From NCBI GenBank assembly GCA_035709005.1, contig DASTFB010000109.1, positions 1-48,156 on the forward strand: a stretch of DNA of 48,156 bases, read 5' to 3'. A model generated the notes under the pieces. The model did no database searches. It was not told the DNA's origin and saw only the letters and a program-made list of their open reading frames with translations. Both the position numbers and the translations under genes were made by a program. Numbering within the stretch: the stretch's first letter is position 1; every line of letters starts with the position of its first letter. This document shows positions 24,091 through 29,945 of this stretch, piece by piece. The stretch comes from Candidatus Methylomirabilota bacterium. Lineage in GTDB: Bacteria; Methylomirabilota; Methylomirabilia; Rokubacteriales; CSP1-6.

Positions 24091-25733
24091 CAGCGGGTCC
24101 GATCCAGCCAGATTTTGCGGAAAGGGATGTAGGGATCGCCCAGGCCGTTCACCTCGACGCTGCGCACGTAGGGCTGAAAGAGCCGCTCGTACGTGTGGTG
24201 CAGGATCGGGATGACCGGGACGTCCGCGATGACCTGCTGTTCCGCCTTCCGGTACAGGGCGATCCGCCGGCTGAGGTCCCGCTCGCCGCGAGCCTGATCG
24301 AGCAGGTCGTCAACGGTGGCGTTCGCGTACCCGAAGAAGTTTTGGGGACTGCGGGACTGGAACAGCTTGGACAGGAAATTGTCGGGATCGGGCACGTCGG
24401 CATACCAGCCGTGCAGGAACACGGGGAACTTGCCCTGGTCCAGCCCTCTGGCGAACACGGGCCAGTCGGTCAGGTACTCGACGTCAGCGTCGACGCCGAT
24501 GGCCGCCCAGTATTTCAAAACTTCCTCGTGCTGCCGCACGATCTCGTGCCGCTTGACGCTGGACCAGATCACGATTCGGGGCAGGCCTCGCCCGCCGGGA
24601 AAGCCAGCCTCGGCGAGCAGCGCGCGGGCCTTGTCGGGATCGTAGACATACCCGCGCAGGGCCGGGTTGAAGCCCTGCGTTCCTGGCGGCAGGATTCCCC
24701 GGGCCAGGACGTGACGATTGGCGTACACGTCCCGGAGCAGCGCGACGCGGTCGACGGCATGGATGAGCGCCTGGCGGATACGGCGGTCATCGAGCGGTTT
24801 GTGGCGCGCGTTCAGGCCGTACCACCGGATGCTGATCATCGGGCGTCTGACGTGTAGATGGTCCTTGGAAGCGAGAGCCTGCTCGTACTCTCGCGCGGGC
24901 GCCGGGGCATCCTCCAGGCGGCCCCGCGCGAACTCCCGGTACATCTCATCCGCGTCATTGCCGGGGAAGATTTTGAACCGGATCTCCGACAAGCGCGGAG
25001 GGCCATCGAAGTAGGCGGGATTGGCCGCGAGCACGATCTCCCGGCCGCGATCCCAGCGGACGAAGCGAAACGGGCCGCTCCCGACAGGGCGGCTCCCGAA
25101 GCCCTCCCCCTCTCGCTCGACGACATCTCGGGGCACGATCTTGGCATGACCCACGGCCAGCGCCGAGACGAACGGCGTGAACGCCTTGCTCAGGGAGATC
25201 CGCACCGTGTGGGGGTCGACCGCTACGAGGCCGGCCAGGTGGCTGGCCCGTCCCTCGCGGAAGTCTCGAGCGCCTTTGATGCCCAGGACCAGATCAGCGG
25301 CTCCCGACCGGGTCCTGGGATCCAGGAGTCGGGTGAGAGAGAAGATCACGTCGTCGGCGGTGACGTCTCGTCCGTGGTGGAACTTCGCTCCCTTGCGCAG
25401 CGTGAATGTCCAGTTGAGCCCGTCGCGGGACGCCTTCCAAAACTGGGCCAGGCCAGGGACGATGCTCAGTGTCCGGTCGAACTGAACGAGACCGTCGAAG
25501 ATCTGCTGGGACACCGACCGACTATAGATGTCCTTGATCCGGGCAGGATCCAGGGTCGCCGGGTCGTGCCCTAGGGGACGTCGATACACGGTGGCCGCGG
25601 CCGGCGCCGTCGGCCGGTCGTCGGCGTCGGCGAGCGCCGCCGGCCAGACGAGCAGGAATGCCAGCAACAGGGCAAGGAGAGGCAAGCGGAACCTGCCTGC
25701 CTCTCCCTCGACCGGCTGACACCGTGACGTCAA
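24090..25733 (-). CDS. Family 5 extracytoplasmic solute-binding protein, kinase-coupled
   Basis: 547 residues if TTG 25733 (GGGGA upstream) is used; TTG 25685, with AGG upstream, would start 16 codons later, exactly before the signal peptide. The open frame to 26129 crosses a promoter and another gene and is not used. Signal peptide: LPLLALLLAFLLVWPAALADADD. The mature part is typical SBP_bac_5 (OppA/DppA/NikA fold): LGHDPATLDPARI, then FKASRDGLNWTFTLRKGAKFHHG-like segments, with D..GLNWTFTLRKG and FHHGRDVTADDVIFSL. A C-terminal lobe has LRRIALYRKAEQQVIADVPVIPI-type sequence. No permease or ATPase gene is nearby. Because it is translationally coupled to a histidine kinase, it probably presents a ligand (peptide, metal chelate or opine) to the kinase. 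Confidence 0.88.
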   Translation of the reverse strand: MTSRCQPVEGEAGRFRLPLLALLLAFLLVWPAALADADDRPTAPAAATVYRRPLGHDPATLDPARIKDIYSRSVSQQIFDGLVQFDRTLSIVPGLAQFWKASRDGLNWTFTLRKGAKFHHGRDVTADDVIFSLTRLLDPRTRSGAADLVLGIKGARDFREGRASHLAGLVAVDPHTVRISLSKAFTPFVSALAVGHAKIVPRDVVEREGEGFGSRPVGSGPFRFVRWDRGREIVLAANPAYFDGPPRLSEIRFKIFPGNDADEMYREFARGRLEDAPAPAREYEQALASKDHLHVRRPMISIRWYGLNARHKPLDDRRIRQALIHAVDRVALLRDVYANRHVLARGILPPGTQGFNPALRGYVYDPDKARALLAEAGFPGGRGLPRIVIWSSVKRHEIVRQHEEVLKYWAAIGVDADVEYLTDWPVFARGLDQGKFPVFLHGWYADVPDPDNFLSKLFQSRSPQNFFGYANATVDDLLDQARGERDLSRRIALYRKAEQQVIADVPVIPILHHTYERLFQPYVRSVEVNGLGDPYIPFRKIWLDRTR

Positions 25734-25738
25734 GCCGT

Positions 25739-25763
25739 CCCCGTCAAAACGGGGCCGACCCCG
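25739..25763 (-). terminator. Attenuator-like competing hairpins between micropeptide and binding-protein genes
   Basis: On the minus strand CGGGG (25763-25759) pairs with CCCCG (25754-25750) across a TCGG loop and is followed by TTTT (25749-25746), a short intrinsic-terminator shape. The same CCCCG can instead pair with CGGGG at 25743-25739, which also holds the GGGGA ribosome site of the next gene. The two structures exclude each other. Stems are only 5 bp, so stability relies on GC content. Confidence 0.45.
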
Positions 25764-25768
25764 CTCGG

Positions 25769-25897
25769 CTAGTCGCCACCACTGTCCGCGGTACCGACCG
25801 CCTGGAAGAGCTCCGTGGACGAGGTGCCCGACTCCATCACCGGGGCTGCCAGCAGGAACGACGCGAGGATGAGAACTGCCGCCCAGAACTTGGCCAT
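25769..25897 (-). CDS. 42-residue exported or membrane micropeptide
   Basis: ATG 25897 follows a strong ribosome site (GGAGGAG, 6-8 nt upstream) and the frame closes at TAG 25769. The product has Lys3, then a hydrophobic stretch of 15-16 residues (WAAVLILASFLLAAPV), and a small polar acidic tail (MESGTSSTELFQAV then GTADSGGD). Third-position GC is high, as in neighbouring genes. It could be a signal peptide releasing a peptide of about 20 residues, or a single-span membrane microprotein. It is the first gene after a sigma-54 promoter and lies 35 nt before a peptide-type binding-protein gene that is coupled to a kinase. No family is recognised. A signalling ligand or a kinase-modulating membrane peptide are both inferences. 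Confidence 0.7.
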   Translation of the reverse strand: MAKFWAAVLILASFLLAAPVMESGTSSTELFQAVGTADSGGD

Positions 25898-25924
25898 ATC
25901 GCTCTCCTCCTGTCTCCGAGTTGC

Positions 25925-25945
25925 GGACTCTCCCCATGAGAGTCC
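25925..25945. promoter_or_regulatory. Perfect 8-bp inverted repeat in the leader of the micropeptide operon
   Basis: GGACTCTC (25925-25932) and GAGAGTCC (25938-25945) are separated by 5 nt. It lies between the expected transcription start (near 25956) and the micropeptide ribosome site, so it would form a 5'-UTR hairpin or act as an operator. No U tract follows, which argues against termination. Confidence 0.5.
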
Positions 25946-25965
25946 GACCAGTCGGGCGACCGGAG

Positions 25966-25982
25966 AGCAACACCCTAGCCAG
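25966..25982 (-). promoter_or_regulatory. Sigma-54 (-24/-12) promoter for micropeptide-SBP-kinase operon
   Basis: Minus-strand sequence CTGGCTAGGGTGTTGCT has the -24 TGGC and -12 TTGC elements with exactly 10 nt between GG and GC, as the sigma-54 consensus (YTGGCAC-N5-TTGCW) requires. It lies about 70 nt before the micropeptide start, and the gene immediately upstream on the same strand encodes an NtrC-type activator with an intact GAFTGA motif. Position, spacing and context agree. Confidence 0.72.
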
Positions 25983-26183
25983 TTTTGCAGTGAGCGCCGT
26001 TGTCAGAGAACCACTCCGTTTCGCGACCTTGCGCGGTGGGCTCCAGCCCCGGCCACCGTAGGCCCTGGCCCGTGGCGGTACAGCCTGGACGAAACGCCGG
26101 CCCGGAACCTCGGCAACCTGCCGTCCCACCTGACGCTTTTCACCTCTGCCCTGCTACGAGCAACGTTGGCCAGAACCTGATGG
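25983..26183 (-). promoter_or_regulatory. 201-nt region between the NtrC-type gene and the sigma-54 promoter
   Basis: This is where upstream activator sites for the NtrC-type protein should lie, 30-200 nt before the promoter. A loose inverted pair, GTTTCG near 26019 and CGAAAC near 26094, is the only candidate I see, and it is weak. No open reading frame with a ribosome site was found and no terminator is evident after the regulator gene. Confidence 0.25.
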
Positions 26184-27554
26184 CTAGGCGGCTCCCTCCG
26201 GACGCCGCAGGCCCCAGCGGGCCAGCTTCACCTTGAGCGAGTTACGGTGGACGCCCAGCAGGCGGGCGGCCTCGCTGACGTTCCACCGCACGCGCTCGAG
26301 GATGCGCAACACGATCTGACGTTCGAAGTCCTCGGTGGCCTCGACCAGGGAAAAGCCCGCCGCGGGCGGGCGGACGCGCTGGTCAGGGACGAGCAGGTCG
26401 AGCGGGAGGTCACCGAGGCCGATGACCGGCCCCTCGGCGAGCGCCACCAGCCGCTCGACGACGTTCAGCAGCTCCCGCACGTTGCCTGGCCAGCGGTACT
26501 CCTGGAGGACGGCCATGGCTTCCGGCGAGAGCCCTTCGATGCGGCGGTTGAACTGCTGGCTGTACTGGCGGACGAAGTGCTGGGCGAGCAAGGGGATGTC
26601 CTCCCGCCGTTCGCGCAGCGGCGGCACCGCGATCGGCACCACGTGCAGGCGGTAGTAGAGGTCCTCCCGGAACCGTCCGTCGGTCACGGCCTGCTTGAGG
26701 TCGACGTTCGTGGCCGCGATGATCCGGGCGTCGAACCGTATCGAGCGAGTGCCGCCTACCCGCTCGAACTCGCGCTCCTGCAACACGCGGAGCAGCTTGG
26801 CCTGCAGCTCGGGCCGGATCAGGCTGATCTCGTCCAGGAACAGCGTGCCGCCGTGGGCCATCTCGAACCGTCCTACCTTGCGCTGGAAGGCTCCGGTGAA
26901 CGCGCCCCGCTCGTGGCCGAACAGCTCGGACTCCACCAGGCTGTCCGACAGCGCGGCCGGGCTCACCGGCACGAAGGGCCGGTCGCGCCGCGGTCCCTGA
27001 CGGTGGATGGCCCGGGCGACCAGCTCCTTGCCCGTGCCACTTTCCCCTGCGATGAGCACCGTCGTGGTCGTCCGGGCCACCTGGGCGATCAGGTGGTAGA
27101 GCTTCTGCATCTCGGGGTGCTGTCCCACCAGCTCGTCGAAGTCCTGCTGGCGGGCCAGCTCCGAGCGCAGGAAGACGATCTCCCGCTCCAGCGAGCGCCG
27201 CTCCAGGGCCCGCCGGATGAGCGCCAGCAGCTCGTCTTCCTCGAAGGGCTTGGTGAGGTAATCGAAGGCTCCGAGCTTCATCGCCGCCACGGCCGTGCGC
27301 ACGGTCTTGACGGCGGTGACGAGGATGACCTCGACCGCCTCGTCGATCGCCTTGATGCGCTCCAGCACCTCGATGCCGTCCATCTCGGGCAGGCGGATGT
27401 CGAGGAGCACCAGATCGACCTGGCTGGCGCGGAGGATCCCGAGCGCGGTCGCGCCGTCGGCGGCTTCGACCACCTCGTACTCGTCCTCCAGGATCAGGTG
27501 GAACGACTCGCGTAGTCCTGGATCGTCGTCGACGACGAGCACGACGGGCCGCAT
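26184..27554 (-). CDS. NtrC-family sigma-54-dependent response regulator
   Basis: 456 residues from ATG 27554, chosen because the receiver domain begins at once (RPVVLVVDDDP); an upstream ATG at 27599 would add 15 residues and has no better ribosome site. Receiver: acidic D9-D11, phospho-acceptor D52 (LVLLDIRLPEMDG), Lys in LTKPF. AAA+ domain: Walker A GESGTGKE, sigma-54 contact loop GAFTGA intact, Walker B GGTLFLDEI, and a normal R-finger region (RIIAATNVDLKQAV, FREDLYYRLHV). C-terminal Fis-type helix-turn-helix: WNVSEAARLLGVHRNSLKVKLARWGL. It should activate sigma-54 promoters after phosphorylation. The best target in the window is 25966-25982 directly downstream, with the kinase at 22177 as partner. 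Confidence 0.95.
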   Translation of the reverse strand: MRPVVLVVDDDPGLRESFHLILEDEYEVVEAADGATALGILRASQVDLVLLDIRLPEMDGIEVLERIKAIDEAVEVILVTAVKTVRTAVAAMKLGAFDYLTKPFEEDELLALIRRALERRSLEREIVFLRSELARQQDFDELVGQHPEMQKLYHLIAQVARTTTTVLIAGESGTGKELVARAIHRQGPRRDRPFVPVSPAALSDSLVESELFGHERGAFTGAFQRKVGRFEMAHGGTLFLDEISLIRPELQAKLLRVLQEREFERVGGTRSIRFDARIIAATNVDLKQAVTDGRFREDLYYRLHVVPIAVPPLRERREDIPLLAQHFVRQYSQQFNRRIEGLSPEAMAVLQEYRWPGNVRELLNVVERLVALAEGPVIGLGDLPLDLLVPDQRVRPPAAGFSLVEATEDFERQIVLRILERVRWNVSEAARLLGVHRNSLKVKLARWGLRRPEGAA

Positions 27555-27590
27555 CGTGCGGCCCGGCTCAGCCCCCCCGGAGGGCCGCAC
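27546..27590 (-). promoter_or_regulatory. Mutually exclusive hairpins at the start codon of the NtrC-type gene
   Basis: TGCGGCCC (27557-27564) can pair with GGGCCGCA at 27546-27553, a 3-nt-loop hairpin that contains the ATG. It can also pair with GGGCCGCAC at 27582-27590 in a 9-bp stem just upstream. The two folds exclude each other and differ in exposing the start codon. If translation actually begins at 27599 the repeats lie inside the coding sequence instead. Confidence 0.35.
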
Positions 27591-27599
27591 CTCGGGCAT

Positions 27600-27729
27600 T
27601 CGAGGACTCTACCACCGCCCGGGACGGAGTTGAACCGCTCCCCGGGACGAGCGCCGGCGGGCCCCACGCTGCACGAGCACGCGGGCTGGGCCTCCGCGGA
27701 GGCGCCAACGGACACCGTTCGACGCCCGA
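27600..27729 (-). other. Gap between the two response-regulator genes
   Basis: 130 nt without a plausible gene. It holds a GC-rich palindrome GCCTCCGCGGAGGC near 27690-27703 and no U tract. The two regulator genes may form one transcript or the downstream one may have its own promoter; I cannot decide. Confidence 0.3.
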
Positions 27730-28110
27730 TCACCCGGTCGGCCGATACACGCAGGCGGTGGCCACCGCCTGGGCCAGGTAGCCGTAGTCGAACGGTTTGG
27801 ACACGTAGTCGAGGGCCCCCATCTTCAGCGTCGCCCGCGCCAGGCCGATGTCGTCGTTCGCCGTGATCATGATGACCGGGAGCGTCGGGTGCGCGGCCCG
27901 GATCCGACGGAGCACTTCGACGCCGTCCATGTCGGGCATCCGGATATCGAGCAGGACGACGTCGGGCGGCGCCCGCTGGATCAGCGTCAGGGCATCCCGG
28001 CCCGTCAGGGCGACGTCCACGGTGTAGCCGGCCTCCGCGAAGAAATCCAGGAGCACCTCGGCGACCGCCGGTTCATCGTCGACCACGAGGATTCGGGACG
28101 CCTCACTCAT
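27730..28110 (-). CDS. Stand-alone receiver-domain response regulator (CheY-like)
   Basis: 126 residues from ATG 28110, a single receiver domain and nothing more. Acidic pair D11-D12, phospho-acceptor D55 (VVLLDIRMPDMDG), Thr in MITAND and Lys in VSKPFDYGYL are all present, so it should be phosphorylatable. There is no output domain, so it would act by protein contact or as a phosphate shuttle or sink. It is the first gene of the minus-strand regulatory array that continues with the NtrC-type gene 176 nt downstream. No good ribosome site is seen before the ATG. It may share a kinase with the NtrC-type regulator. Confidence 0.92.
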   Translation of the reverse strand: MSEASRILVVDDEPAVAEVLLDFFAEAGYTVDVALTGRDALTLIQRAPPDVVLLDIRMPDMDGVEVLRRIRAAHPTLPVIMITANDDIGLARATLKMGALDYVSKPFDYGYLAQAVATACVYRPTG

Positions 28111-28142
28111 GGGAGCTGGCAAGTCTGCGGACGTCACTGCAC

Positions 28143-28159
28143 AGCAATCATCGGACCAG
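28143..28159 (-). promoter_or_regulatory. Possible sigma-54-like promoter upstream of the orphan receiver gene
   Basis: Minus-strand CTGGTCCGATGATTGCT has GG and GC with 10 nt between, and TTGC at -12, but TGGT instead of TGGC at -24. It is 33 nt before the ATG at 28110. The position fits, but the mismatch makes it weaker than the site at 25966-25982. Confidence 0.35.
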
Positions 28160-28595
28160 GCCCCGTCGGCGCAATCCCGAGCAAAGTCGCCGTTTTCGAG
28201 GTGTCCCGGCCGACCCGGCCGTGTGGAGATGCACAGCCGTTGGTCAGCCGAATGGGGTGCGGGCCGAATTTTCTTAGTTGCTGCGAACTTGGTGGGCTGT
28301 CCGTGACCTGGCCACTGATGGCCCGCCACGGTGCGCCGTCGTCGAGCTGAACGCGTCCGAGGAAGCTCTACGACATCGCGGCTCTGCTGCGCGATCCCGA
28401 GCGGTACGTCGTCGAGTCGTGTGGTGGAGGACGACGGGAGAGCAGGCGGTCGGGCCGACGACGACCAGGCAGCGGCGCCCCACCTGTCCCGCGATCGCCC
28501 CACCCTGTCTGGTAGGCCGCAGGATAAGTGCGGCTACCAGGTATCCGGGTCTTCGGCACGAGCCTTGCTGATATGATGAGGGCAAGGAGGGGCGT
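28160..28595. other. Gene-free divergent region with one strong hairpin
   Basis: 436 nt between the orphan receiver (minus) and the YtxH-like gene (plus). No reading frame in it has a ribosome site or protein-like composition. It holds a strong hairpin (28509-28540, listed separately). A TATGAT -10-like hexamer at 28571-28576 is a candidate for the plus-strand gene, but I see no good -35. Local composition is slightly less GC-rich than the neighbouring genes. Confidence 0.4.
28509..28540. repeat. 12-bp stem-loop with single bulge upstream of the YtxH-like gene
   Basis: CTGGTAG-G-CCGCA (28509-28521) pairs with TGCGG-CTACCAG (28529-28540); the loop is GGATAAG and one G is bulged. The stem is far longer than chance. 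It has no U tract on either strand. It lies about 56 nt before the start at 28596 and just upstream of a -10-like TATGAT, so it may be an operator or part of an unannotated RNA. Confidence 0.5.
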
Positions 28596-28811
28596 ATGGC
28601 GACGATCAAAGGCTTTCTCGTCGGCCTTATCACCGGCGCCGTGGTGGCCTACTGGTTCAGAGACTGGATCGCCGCTCGGATCGACGCCCGGACCGAGACC
28701 GTCCGCTCGCGAACTGCCCATAGGCTCCACGCCGCGGCGGACGCCATCGAGAAAGGGATCGCCGGCGCGGAGGCGACCGCCACGCCTACCCGGATCGTCC
28801 GTAGTTCCTGA
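28596..28811 (+). CDS. Small YtxH-like membrane protein
   Basis: 71 residues from ATG 28596, with a very strong ribosome site (AAGGAGGGG). The N-terminus IKGFLVGLITGAVVAYWF is a single glycine-rich membrane span followed by a basic amphipathic helix (RIDARTETVRSRTAHRLHAAADAIEKG). This is the general plan of YtxH/YtxC-type general-stress proteins: a short GxxxG helix anchoring a soluble tail. The family match rests on architecture rather than a decisive motif. It precedes the universal stress gene by 24 nt on the same strand, which supports a shared stress-related role. Confidence 0.75.
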   Translation: MATIKGFLVGLITGAVVAYWFRDWIAARIDARTETVRSRTAHRLHAAADAIEKGIAGAEATATPTRIVRSS

Positions 28812-28835
28812 TCAGGGTCGGCGCCAGGTGTCGTG

Positions 28836-29684
28836 ATGACGCCCCGCCGAATTCTGGTGCCGCTCGACGGACGCCGGGCCTCCGAAGCCGCGCTGGCCAT
28901 CGCCGGCGAGCTGGCAAGCGCGGCCGGAGGAACCCTCTACGTGATCCGGGTGCTGGAGACGCCGGGGCCCAGTGCAGAGGCGTCGGTTCGGCACCGAGCC
29001 GCCGCGCAGCAAGCCACGCGCTACCTGGGCTCGGTCCGCCAGCGGGTCACGGCTGAGGCCGGTGTCGAGCTCAGTACCGCCGTGTGGTCGGGGTCGCCGG
29101 CCGCGGCCATCGTCAAGGCCGCGGAGTTGATCGAAGCGGACATGATCGTCATGGCGACCGGTGCCCGTTCCGGTGCCCCGCCGAAGCTGGTCGGCAGTGT
29201 CGTCGAACGTGTGCTCGCCGGGACGAGACGCCCCGTGGTCGTGGTCACCGCCCCCGAGGCGCTGGTCGACACATCGCTCGGTGATGCCGCGCCGCTCCCC
29301 AACCGCGTGCTGACCGACGCGGAAACTCGTCTGCCGGCCGACCCGCCAGCGGCTGGCGATCGCGCGCTGGCGCCGACCGAGGCCTACCTCGAGTCTCTGC
29401 GCCCCGTGGAGGAGTGCGAGCGAGACGTCGTCCGCATGGTGACGACGATCCAGGACGCGGCCAAGCGCCTCGAGCGCTGGCAGGCGGTCCACGTTGCCCA
29501 CGCCGGGGCCGGCTTCCCGAAGGAAGTCACGATGGCGGGCCGGGCCATCGACGCCACCACGTGGCCCACGGCCGGACAGCTGGCCGACACCCTGGCCGAC
29601 TGGCATTCCGCGGCGGAGTCGGCGCGGGTCGCCTGGAGCCACGTCCCGGACGAGGAGCGCTCCGGGCTCCCGCCACCGCCGTAG
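28836..29684 (+). CDS. Universal stress protein (UspA) with extra C-terminal domain
   Basis: 282 residues from ATG 28836 (a GTG directly before it is also possible). Residues 1-142 are a standard Usp domain: RRILVPLDGRRASEAAL at the N-terminus, then IVMATGARSGAPPKLVGSVVERVLAGTRRPVVVVTAP, which contains the ATP-binding G-x2-G-x9-G-S/T pattern in slightly altered form. Residues 150-282 are an additional part unlike a second Usp domain. It has a helical segment (VVRMVTTIQDAAKRLERW) and a Trp-containing stretch, with helices around TWPTAGQLADTLADWHSAAES. I do not recognise that part. It is cytoplasmic and probably co-transcribed with the YtxH-like gene. Confidence 0.85.
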   Translation: MTPRRILVPLDGRRASEAALAIAGELASAAGGTLYVIRVLETPGPSAEASVRHRAAAQQATRYLGSVRQRVTAEAGVELSTAVWSGSPAAAIVKAAELIEADMIVMATGARSGAPPKLVGSVVERVLAGTRRPVVVVTAPEALVDTSLGDAAPLPNRVLTDAETRLPADPPAAGDRALAPTEAYLESLRPVEECERDVVRMVTTIQDAAKRLERWQAVHVAHAGAGFPKEVTMAGRAIDATTWPTAGQLADTLADWHSAAESARVAWSHVPDEERSGLPPPP

Positions 29685-29886
29685 CGCGCGGGCGGCGACG
29701 GTCAGCCGGCGCGCCCTCGGCCCCGGCCTGGCGCTCGGACGCCGAGGCGGAACGCACGCTCTCGCCCGCCAGCACGCGGGTGCGGGTGCTCGGCCAAATC
29801 GCGAGCTGCACGGAGACAACCGCCCGAGCCGGATTTCGGCCGATCAAGACAAGTAAATCAGCTAGTTATAAAGACAATGTGAATAG

Positions 29887-29915
29887 TTGATAATTTCGCT
29901 CGGAATTGTTGTATT
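29887..29915 (+). promoter_or_regulatory. Promoter of the nitrite/sulfite reductase-siroheme operon
   Basis: TTGATA (29887-29892) and TGTATT (29910-29915) are spaced by 17 nt: 5/6 and 4/6 matches to the sigma-70 consensus. They lie in an AT-rich island (about 29851-29916) that stands out in this very GC-rich window. An AATT-N8-AATT inverted repeat (29892-29907) sits inside the spacer and could be an operator. The start at 29946, with GGGAGG, is 30 nt downstream. Confidence 0.5.
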
Positions 29916-29945
29916 CTCCCGCGCATCGTGCGGGAGGAACGCGTC

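Noticed and set aside
25734-26129. N-terminal extension of the family 5 binding protein up to 26129
   Set aside because: It would cross a sigma-54 promoter, a leader dyad and the micropeptide gene, and would place a signal peptide some 130 residues inside the protein.
28331-28576. Short plus-strand frames in the gap before the YtxH-like gene
   Set aside because: No ribosome site, arginine/serine-rich shadow-like composition.
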